From: Armatimonadota bacterium | GTDB taxonomy: Bacteria; Armatimonadota; Fimbriimonadia; Fimbriimonadales; Fimbriimonadaceae | Length of the DNA stretch: 13,310 nucleotides | Reading direction: 5' to 3' | Assembly (NCBI GenBank): GCA_023392285.1 | Contig: JAEVZK010000135.1 | Coordinates: 1-13,310, forward strand | Shown: positions 7,897-13,310 of the stretch, piece by piece | Layout: each line of letters opens with the position of its first letter | Numbering within the stretch: the first letter of the stretch is position 1 | Program-made: the position numbers and the translations under genes | Notes under the pieces: model-generated | What the model was told of the DNA's origin: nothing | The model's database searches: none | Seen by the model: only the letters and a program-made list of their open reading frames with translations

Positions 7897-8514
7897 ATGC
7901 AAGTTGGAGTGATCAGTTCGACCGGGCTCTTTCGAGATGGACTCGCGGCAATTCTAAGAACAATGGCACCATTCGAAGTGCTGACGTCGGATGGGCCGGT
8001 GCGTGACGGAATAAAGTCGATGACCCTCGATCCAGGATCGTTCCTCATTGTCGATCTCGCTGAGGCGGACGACCAGGATGTTAATTTTCTTGAGGGCGTG
8101 CAGTTTCTCTCCAATGTCCGGACCATTTTCATCGCCAAAGATGCCAGCCCAGTGACGGGTGATCTGAAAAACGTGCTGCCCCGGAGTGCCACCTCCGACG
8201 ACCTAAAAAACTTGCTGGTTCAAGAGATGGGTCAACTGCCAGCTCATTACCGCACGGGAAGGGCGAGAGGGCCAGCCGCTCCCGGGTCAAAGAGGCGAGG
8301 CCGCCCGAGAGGCAACACCAATGATTTGCCGCTCGCGCCCCGCCAGTATGAAATTGCTCGGCTAATTGCCAGCGGGAAGTCGAACATCGAGGTCGCTCGC
8401 ATGATGAATATTCAGGAGCAGACGGTGAAGAACGTTATGACCACGATTCTCAAGCGCCTGGGCCTTAGCCATCGACGTGAACTGCCCGGCATCATCCTTG
8501 GGAAGAATGACTAG
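7897..8514 (+). CDS. LuxR/NarL-type regulator with degenerate receiver and AT-hook-like linker
   Basis: A 205-residue response-regulator-like protein. The N-terminal half follows the receiver fold: SSTGLFRDGLAAIL (7-20) aligns with the DDHPLFREGL motif, but the acidic pair is replaced by S7-S8. An aspartate at the phosphorylation position is kept (IVDL, D53), while the conserved lysine appears to be R96 in NVLPRSA. The linker (about 118-145) is rich in Arg, Gly and Pro and contains KRRGRPRGN (132-140), an AT-hook-like motif. The C-terminal LuxR helix-turn-helix spans about 146-196 (APRQYEIARLIASGKSN, then QTVKNVMTTIL). No histidine kinase is adjacent. It lies between the glycosyltransferase operon and the arabinose operon, so a local regulator is likely but unproven. 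The mRNA may be leaderless. The stop TAG overlaps the convergent gene. Confidence 0.85.
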   Translation: MQVGVISSTGLFRDGLAAILRTMAPFEVLTSDGPVRDGIKSMTLDPGSFLIVDLAEADDQDVNFLEGVQFLSNVRTIFIAKDASPVTGDLKNVLPRSATSDDLKNLLVQEMGQLPAHYRTGRARGPAAPGSKRRGRPRGNTNDLPLAPRQYEIARLIASGKSNIEVARMMNIQEQTVKNVMTTILKRLGLSHRRELPGIILGKND

Positions 8515-9068
8515 CTTCCTTTCTGCTGGCAGATCCATTTGGCCGCTTCGAGAAGGTTAGCGAAAACCTCCTCTGGCGGAAACTTCCAATCTTCCCAACC
8601 TGCGGTGGTGCCTCCGCTTAGCACGAGTAGGGGACGGCAGCCTGCACGAGCGCCAGCTTCCATATCACTCCAACGATCTCCGATCATGAAGGCACCATGG
8701 GGGTCAACGCCAAACTCATCTCGTGCTGCTTCGATCATTCCACATCCGGGCTTCCGCCAGGGATCGTTTGCTTCCGCTAAAGATCGACAGTAGTAGTATT
8801 TCTCGATGCGCAATCCTCGGGTAGCCAGATAATCTTCGATTTTCTTCGTCTGTTTCTGCAGCTCCTCTTCCTTGATGAATCCCTTGCCTACGCCTTGTTG
8901 GTTGGAAATGATAAAAAATTGATAACCGGCCTCCCACAACATCTGTAGAGCATCGATCACCCACGGGAAAATTTCAAGTTCGTCTGCGGTCGTGACGTAG
9001 GGGATGAGGTCGTGATTGATCACCCCGTCGCGGTCTAGGAACAGGGGCTTGCGCGATGTCGTTGTCAT
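8511..9068 (-). CDS. HAD-IIIA family phosphatase (GmhB-like, zinc loop lost)
   Basis: A 185-residue HAD-superfamily hydrolase, divergent from ubiA. HAD motif I is LDRDGVIN with D12 as nucleophile and D14 as acid/base; motif II is S55 in FFIISNQQGVGKG; K106 lies in WRKPGCGM; motif IV is GDRWSD (D131, D135). The overall pattern is that of D-glycero-D-manno-heptose 1,7-bisphosphate 7-phosphatase and the HisB N-domain. GmhB normally binds zinc through a CxH ... CxC loop just before the RKP lysine; here only C94 remains at that loop, with no histidine and no CxC, so the loop appears lost. This argues for another phosphorylated substrate. Its promoter region is shared with the arabinose operon, making a sugar-phosphate role there possible. 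A weak -10-like TAAACT lies upstream; no Shine-Dalgarno is seen. Confidence 0.83.
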   Translation of the reverse strand: MTTTSRKPLFLDRDGVINHDLIPYVTTADELEIFPWVIDALQMLWEAGYQFFIISNQQGVGKGFIKEEELQKQTKKIEDYLATRGLRIEKYYYCRSLAEANDPWRKPGCGMIEAARDEFGVDPHGAFMIGDRWSDMEAGARAGCRPLLVLSGGTTAGWEDWKFPPEEVFANLLEAAKWICQQKGS

Positions 9069-9140
9069 AGAAGAGCTTCGAGTTTATTCGCAACTGGGGC
9101 CGATTGGCGCAAAGGTTGCCACTCATCAGCTACCCTTTCT
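9069..9140. promoter_or_regulatory. Divergent intergenic promoter region
   Basis: Seventy-two bases separate the starts of the minus-strand phosphatase and the plus-strand ubiA gene, so both promoters must be here. On the plus strand TACCCT (9131-9136) ends four bases before ATG 9141. Alternatively TTGCCA (9116-9121) and TATGCT (9140-9145) are 18 bases apart, a good sigma-70 spacing, but would start transcription after 9141. On the minus strand TAAACT lies 12 bases before the start codon. No clear Shine-Dalgarno precedes either gene. Confidence 0.45.
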
Positions 9141-10094
9141 ATGCTAGTGCAAGAAGAAGTTAAAACTGAAACGGGTCGCAGCTTGCCAGCTTCAAAACCT
9201 CGGCCGCTTCCCGTGAGCCTGATTCTGCTCCTTCGGCCCAAGCAGTGGACGAAGAACCTCTTGGTCCTTGCTGCTTGGATATTCACCGGTTTGGGCAAGG
9301 ATTATCACACCTCCCTTGCCGTGCTCTTTGCCTTCGGAGCCATGTGCATGGCTAGTTCCGCGACTTACATTTTTAATGACATTGCGGACATCGAGCGCGA
9401 TCGAGCCCACCCGAAAAAGCGCCTCCGCCCCATCGCCAGCGGTGCGGTTCCCAAGACCGCCGCTTACGTGATCGGCGCGATCCTGCTTGCCGCTTCGGTG
9501 GCGGTTGGCTTTCTGCTGAATCACACGTCGGGCACGATCATTGTCTCGTACCTGATCCTGCAGGTGGTCTATAACCTTGGCCTGAAGCATGTGCCGATCG
9601 CGGACGTGTTTATCATCAGCCTGGGATTTATCTTCAGAGCCGCCTTGGGTGCTGCGGCGATCAGCGTGACGATTTCCAGTTGGCTCCTGTTTTGCACCGG
9701 GGCGCTTGCCTTGATGCTCGGTTTTGCCAAGCGTCGCAACGAGTTTATCAGCCAGGGCAGCGACCGGGCGCTGAGCCGCGAAAGTCTGCTCGGCTATAGC
9801 CGGGGTGCACTGGATGCGCTGGTCATCATGTTTGCCACGGGAGCGGCCCTCTGCTACGGAGTCTATGCAGTCGACAGTTCTACGGCTCAGAAGTTTCCGG
9901 CCCTGATCATCACCTCGATTTTCGTGTTTTATGGAATCTGCCGGTATGTTCTGATTGTGTTCTCAAAGGATGAGGGAGGAGAGCCGGAGAACCTGCTTTT
10001 CAAAGATCGGCATGTCTTGTTTAGCATCGTCATGTTCATTGCGAGCGCGATGCTGGCGATGAGCGGCTTCCGCATCCCCATTTTAGAAAAATGA
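9141..10094 (+). CDS. ubiA: Decaprenyl-phosphate phosphoribosyltransferase (DPPR synthase, UbiA family)
   Basis: A 317-residue polytopic membrane protein that should join phosphoribosyl pyrophosphate to a polyprenyl phosphate, the first step to polyprenyl-phosphoryl-D-arabinose (Rv3806c in Mycobacterium tuberculosis). LLLRPKQWTKNLLV (29-42) is the family opening; the first aspartate-rich motif is N79-D80-x2-D83-x3-D87 in FNDIADIERDRAHPKKRLRP; a second loop holds AKRRNEF (196-202) and YSRGALD (219-225). Several hydrophobic segments, about eight to nine, follow the UbiA pattern. The first ~25 residues are polar and variable, and no Shine-Dalgarno precedes ATG 9141, so the start is uncertain: TTG 9183 or GTG 9213 are alternatives. 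The next gene begins in its stop (ATGA). The DprE1/DprE2 neighbours make the substrate call firm. Confidence 0.88.
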   Translation: MLVQEEVKTETGRSLPASKPRPLPVSLILLLRPKQWTKNLLVLAAWIFTGLGKDYHTSLAVLFAFGAMCMASSATYIFNDIADIERDRAHPKKRLRPIASGAVPKTAAYVIGAILLAASVAVGFLLNHTSGTIIVSYLILQVVYNLGLKHVPIADVFIISLGFIFRAALGAAAISVTISSWLLFCTGALALMLGFAKRRNEFISQGSDRALSRESLLGYSRGALDALVIMFATGAALCYGVYAVDSSTAQKFPALIITSIFVFYGICRYVLIVFSKDEGGEPENLLFKDRHVLFSIVMFIASAMLAMSGFRIPILEK

Positions 10095-10819
10095 CTTACG
10101 GCTACAAACACGCGATCATAATCGGTGGCTCATCAGGCATCGGAGCGGAGCTTGTGAAGCTCCTTTCACAGGACGGTTGCCGAGTTGCCGCCCTCGCACG
10201 CCGCAAAGATCGTCTGGACCAGTTGGTGGCTCAGAATGCTGGGGTCCTTGCTTATGAGCACGACGTGACCCATTTCGATGAGGTGCCGGCGTTGTTTCAA
10301 AAGATCACCGCCGATCTTGGCGGTTTGGATCTGATCGTCTACGCCTCCGGGGTCATGCCGATGGTCGGCGCACATGAATATCCTTTCGACAAGGATCGGC
10401 ACATGATCGACGTGAATGTCACCGGCTGCGTCGCCTGGATGAACCAAGCGGCCATCCGCTTTGAAGGGACCAAGGCGGGATCGATGGTGGCTATCGGTTC
10501 AGTCGCGGGTGATCGAGGACGATCCGGCCAGCCTGTCTACAACATGACGAAGGCGGCAGTCGCCACCTACATGGAGGCACTTCGCAATCGGCTTGCCAAG
10601 CTCGGCGTGAAAGTTGTGACGATCAAGCCGGGGCCCGTACAAACCGAGATGACTGAGCACCTGCATTTCAAGCATGCCTCCGATCCAAAGAAGGTGGCGG
10701 AGACGATCCTGAAGAAGTCTCGCAAGACGGGAGAGCACTATGTCAAATTCACTCACCGCGTCATCTTTGCCGTGATCAAGGCCATGCCTAGCCCCATTTT
10801 TCGAAAGCTGAAAGTATGA
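10091..10819 (+). CDS. dprE2: DprE2-like decaprenylphospho-2-keto-arabinose reductase (SDR)
   Basis: A 242-residue classical SDR. GGSSGIG (12-18) binds the nicotinamide cofactor, with arginines (ALARRKDR, 35-41) after the second strand suggesting NADP(H). N109, S137, Y150 and K154 (YNMTK) form the catalytic set, and KPGPVQTEM follows as expected. Between the UbiA and DprE1 homologues it best fits DprE2, which reduces the 2-keto intermediate made by DprE1 to polyprenyl-phosphoryl-D-arabinofuranose. The C-terminal tail (HRVIFAVIKAMPSPIF) is hydrophobic and could touch the membrane, where the lipid substrate sits. It starts in an ATGA overlap without an evident Shine-Dalgarno, so translation probably depends on coupling. 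On sequence alone many SDRs look alike; the call rests largely on context. Confidence 0.8.
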   Translation: MTYGYKHAIIIGGSSGIGAELVKLLSQDGCRVAALARRKDRLDQLVAQNAGVLAYEHDVTHFDEVPALFQKITADLGGLDLIVYASGVMPMVGAHEYPFDKDRHMIDVNVTGCVAWMNQAAIRFEGTKAGSMVAIGSVAGDRGRSGQPVYNMTKAAVATYMEALRNRLAKLGVKVVTIKPGPVQTEMTEHLHFKHASDPKKVAETILKKSRKTGEHYVKFTHRVIFAVIKAMPSPIFRKLKV

Positions 10820-12258
10820 CCGCAATGCCCGAGTCCATATCACCTGAGGAACGTGAATTGATCACGCCCGATCGTATCACGCGGTCTTCGGGGTATGGCT
10901 TTACTTCGGCTGCCGATAGCTACTTGTACCGGCCGACGACGGTTGATGAAATCAGGCAGATCTTTCAACTTGCCAAGCGCTTAGGAAGGCAGGTGACCCT
11001 TCGGGGCGCTGGACGCTCTTATGGGGATGCCAACGTCGGAGCAGAAACGATCATGATCGATCTGACCCGGATGAAGCAGATCCTTTCGTGGGACAAGGAA
11101 GCGGGCCTCATCGATTGCGAGGCAGGAGTCACGATCGAAGGGCTGTGGCGTCACGTCCTCGAAGATGGCTACTGGCCGCCGGTAGTCAGCGGAACGATGT
11201 TTCCAACGTTAGGCGGAGCGCTTGCGATGAACATCCATGGCAAGAACAATTTCGCGGTTGGCACCCTTGGCGAGCAAGTCGTCGAGTTGGATTTCTTGTT
11301 GCCAGACGGCAAGCTGCTGACGCTAACTCCAGACGATTCTCTCTTTTTCGCTGCGATCAGCTCCTTTGGGATGCTTGGCGTGATCACTCGCGTGAAGCTC
11401 AAGATGAAGCGGATCAAGAGCGGCGATCTCAATGTGCTGCCGCTCTCCATCGCGAATTGGGAAGAGCAGTTCAAGGCTTTCGAAAGCTTGGAAGGGGAAG
11501 CCGATTATATGGTCAGCTGGGTCGATCTGTTTGCTCGGGGCGAGAAGAGCGGCCGAGGGCTGTTTCATGCCGCCTGGTATACCGCTGAGAAAACGGATTT
11601 TCCGGCGAGCCTGCGAGAATCGAATCAAGACCTACCCGACACGATCTTGGGCTTGGTTCCAAAGTCCATGGTTTGGCGGGTTTTGAAGCAACTCTGCAAC
11701 CGTCCGGGAATGCGCTTCCTGAATTGGGGCAAGTTCTTGAGTGCGAAGCTCCTCGGCAATGGCAAGCCGCATTCTCAGAGCTTAGTCGGGTTTTCCTTCT
11801 TGCTCGACTACGTGCCGAACTGGCGGAACGCCTATCGTCCAGGTGGATTCATCCAATATCAATGCTTCGTGCCGAAGGAGTATGCGAAGGAAGTTTTCCC
11901 GCTGTTAGCTTCGATGCAGCATCAGGCGGGGCTAGAATCGTTCCTCGGGGTCATGAAGCGACACCGTCCCGATCGCTTCCTTTTTTCGCATGCTGTGGAT
12001 GGGTACTCGCTCGCACTGGATTTTAAGGTGACGCGCCGGAACTGGAAACGGCTGCAGGCGCTTTGTTGGCAAATGAACGACGTCGTCTTGAAATCGAAAG
12101 GCCGGTTTTACTTTGCCAAGGACAGTACCCTCCGTCCGGCGGACGTCAAAACGTACATGGGCGAGGAGGCGATGGACGCCTACTGGTCGCTAAAGAAGCA
12201 GCTCGATCCGGGTGGGCTGCTCACATCCGAGTTAGCCAAACGACTGAATCTCGGTTGA
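10816..12258 (+). CDS. dprE1: DprE1-like decaprenylphosphoryl-ribose 2-oxidase (FAD)
   Basis: A 480-residue FAD-dependent oxidase of the VAO/GMC-independent p-cresol methylhydroxylase fold. It should oxidise the C2 hydroxyl of polyprenyl-phosphoryl-ribose. The FAD domain has RGAGRSYGDA (63-72), SGTMFPTLGGALAMNIHGKN (125-144, with H141 matching the catalytic His of DprE1) and SSFGMLGVIT (182-191). The substrate domain has GYSLALDF (396-403) and FYFAKDS (431-437), where K435 matches the active-site lysine 418 of the mycobacterial enzyme, then the family ending DPGGLLTSELAKRL. At the position of mycobacterial Cys387 it has Ala400. The start at 10816 forms ATGA with the previous gene; a second in-frame ATG follows at 10825. 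It is the last gene of its operon; galE follows 37 bases later. Confidence 0.88.
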   Translation: MTAMPESISPEERELITPDRITRSSGYGFTSAADSYLYRPTTVDEIRQIFQLAKRLGRQVTLRGAGRSYGDANVGAETIMIDLTRMKQILSWDKEAGLIDCEAGVTIEGLWRHVLEDGYWPPVVSGTMFPTLGGALAMNIHGKNNFAVGTLGEQVVELDFLLPDGKLLTLTPDDSLFFAAISSFGMLGVITRVKLKMKRIKSGDLNVLPLSIANWEEQFKAFESLEGEADYMVSWVDLFARGEKSGRGLFHAAWYTAEKTDFPASLRESNQDLPDTILGLVPKSMVWRVLKQLCNRPGMRFLNWGKFLSAKLLGNGKPHSQSLVGFSFLLDYVPNWRNAYRPGGFIQYQCFVPKEYAKEVFPLLASMQHQAGLESFLGVMKRHRPDRFLFSHAVDGYSLALDFKVTRRNWKRLQALCWQMNDVVLKSKGRFYFAKDSTLRPADVKTYMGEEAMDAYWSLKKQLDPGGLLTSELAKRLNLG

Positions 12259-12295
12259 TTGGGAACCCACGGGGCGATCTAGTAATCTCCCAACC
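12259..12295 (+). promoter_or_regulatory. Candidate galE promoter
   Basis: TTGGGA (12259-12264) and TAATCT (12283-12288) are 18 bases apart, a usual sigma-70 spacing. The -10-like box ends seven bases before ATG 12296, so the transcript would begin at or next to the start codon. No Shine-Dalgarno is visible. Read-through from the operon upstream is also possible, since no terminator is seen. Confidence 0.4.
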
Positions 12296-13279
12296 ATGAT
12301 TCTCGTGATTGGTGGGGCTGGCTACATTGGTTCGCACATGCTCGAGCTGCTCCGTTCGGCGGGTGAAGAGCATCTGGTTTTCGATAATTTCGAGCAGGGC
12401 CATCGGGAGGCGCTGTTGGGAAGCCCTTACTTCGAGGGCGATCTGCGTTCCAAAGAAGATTTAGAAAGGGTTTTCAAGAATCAGGACATTGATGTCGTGA
12501 TGCATTTCGCGGCCTACATTTCAGTCGGCGAAAGTGTCCGCAATCCGGCCAAGTACTGGGAGAACAACACGGTTGGGGTGATCAACCTGCTGGATACGAT
12601 GCGTGAGAACTCCATCGACAAGTTCGTTTTCAGCTCCACAGCAGCTATCTTTGGGGAGCCGCAGTACGTTCCGATCGACGAACAGCACCCAAAGAACCCG
12701 ACGAGTCCCTATGGCGCATCGAAGCTGGCGGTCGAGAGGGTGCTCGACTCCTACGATACGGCGTACGACCTGCGGAGTGTGTGCCTGCGCTACTTCAATG
12801 CCGCGGGCGCTGATCCGAGCGGCAAAATCGGCGAAGATCATGACCCTGAAGAGCACCTGATACCGGTGGCGATCCAGGCGGCGATGGGCAAGCGCCCCGG
12901 CATGAAGATTTTCGGGACCGATTACGACACGCCGGATGGCACGTGTGTACGTGACTACATCCACATTTTGGATCTGGCGCAGGCTCATCTGCTGGCCATC
13001 AATCATTTGCGCAAGGGCGGTGATTCTCGGCGATACAACCTCGGGAACGGGCAAGGCTTTTCGGTTCGGCAGATCATCGAAACGACTTCTCAGGTGATCG
13101 GCCATGAGGTGCCTTACGAGATCGGGGAGCGCCGCCCCGGAGACCCAGCGAAGCTGATTGCCTCGAGTGAGGCGATTCGGGAGGCGTGGGGCTGGACGCC
13201 TCAGTTTGCCGACGTACGGGAGATCATCCAGCACGCTTGGAACTGGCATTCGACTCACCCGGATGGGTATGGGGAGTGA
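12296..13279 (+). CDS. galE: UDP-glucose 4-epimerase
   Basis: A 327-residue extended SDR of normal GalE length, interconverting UDP-glucose and UDP-galactose in the cytoplasm with tightly bound NAD. GGAGYIGSH (6-14) and DNFEQGH (30-36) bind NAD; FAAYISVGESV (71-81) is the GalE substrate loop; S113-S114-T115 and Y139/K143 (YGASK) form the active site; RYFNAAGADP (165-174) and VRDYIHILDLAQAH are GalE signatures. The protein is complete, with a TGA at 13277-13279. It supplies galactose nucleotide for envelope glycans alongside the sugar genes upstream. It seems to have its own promoter, so it may be expressed independently of the arabinose operon. A tandem heptamer repeat begins at the base after its stop codon. 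Confidence 0.93.
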   Translation: MILVIGGAGYIGSHMLELLRSAGEEHLVFDNFEQGHREALLGSPYFEGDLRSKEDLERVFKNQDIDVVMHFAAYISVGESVRNPAKYWENNTVGVINLLDTMRENSIDKFVFSSTAAIFGEPQYVPIDEQHPKNPTSPYGASKLAVERVLDSYDTAYDLRSVCLRYFNAAGADPSGKIGEDHDPEEHLIPVAIQAAMGKRPGMKIFGTDYDTPDGTCVRDYIHILDLAQAHLLAINHLRKGGDSRRYNLGNGQGFSVRQIIETTSQVIGHEVPYEIGERRPGDPAKLIASSEAIREAWGWTPQFADVREIIQHAWNWHSTHPDGYGE

Positions 13280-13310
13280 AGTTGGTAGTCGGGAGTCGTG
13301 AGTTGGGAGT
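13280..13310 (+). repeat. Degenerate heptanucleotide tandem repeat, cut by window end
   Basis: Directly after the galE stop the sequence divides into seven-base units AGTTGGT, AGTCGGG, AGTCGTG, AGTTGGG and a partial AGT, consensus AGTYGKK. At least 4.4 units are present and the array runs off the window. It is intergenic and without coding sense. Confidence 0.75.

Noticed and set aside
12521..13258. 245-residue open frame on the minus strand inside galE
   Set aside because: Antisense to a clear GalE with all motifs; the translation is Arg-rich with no recognisable domain, a usual shadow frame in GC-rich codons.
1..13310. tRNA, rRNA, CRISPR arrays, insertion sequences or prophage genes
   Set aside because: No cloverleaf-like stretch, spaced direct repeats, transposase motifs or terminal inverted repeats were seen; gene-free stretches are all under 100 bases.

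Overview
The window is a dense carbohydrate and cell-envelope locus from a bacterium. Nearly all genes lie on the + strand and neighbouring stops and starts overlap. Base composition is moderate to GC-rich. The gene mix (CgeB-like glycosyltransferases, a CDP-paratose 2-epimerase relative, UDP-xylose synthase and a decaprenylphosphoryl-arabinose gene set outside any mycobacterial-looking context) suggests a Gram-negative soil or water bacterium. Acidobacteriota, Verrucomicrobiota or Planctomycetota would all fit; that placement is a guess from style, not proof.

Region 1 (1-7806) is one tightly coupled operon of eight genes, entering from the left. It holds the 3' part of an SDR sugar epimerase, a CDP-paratose 2-epimerase-like SDR, a zinc-type MDR dehydrogenase, a GT4-like glycosyltransferase, three consecutive paralogous CgeB-like glycosyltransferases, and a UDP-glucuronate decarboxylase (UDP-xylose synthase). 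Every junction overlaps (ATGA, TGATG, or longer overlaps of 8 and 23 bases). It reads as a module that makes and transfers several sugars, probably including xylose and an unusual epimerised sugar.

Region 2 (7807-8514) is a short intergenic stretch with a palindrome and a -10 box, followed by a LuxR/NarL-type regulator. Its receiver domain is degenerate and its linker carries an AT-hook-like motif. Its stop codon overlaps that of a convergent HAD-family phosphatase (8511-9068, minus strand) through a shared CTAG.

Region 3 (9069-12258) starts at a 72-base divergent spacer. It carries ubiA-type decaprenyl-phosphate phosphoribosyltransferase, a DprE2-like reductase and a DprE1-like FAD oxidase, chained by ATGA overlaps. 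Together they are the known route from PRPP to polyprenyl-phosphoryl-D-arabinofuranose, except for the 5-phosphatase step; the divergent HAD phosphatase is a candidate for it.

Region 4 (12259-13310) is galE with its own apparent promoter, followed at the window edge by a degenerate heptanucleotide tandem repeat. Genes that begin transcription units (7897, 9141, 12296) lack a Shine-Dalgarno and have a TANNNT box just before the start codon, which suggests leaderless mRNAs. Several genes inside the first operon have recognisable Shine-Dalgarno sequences.
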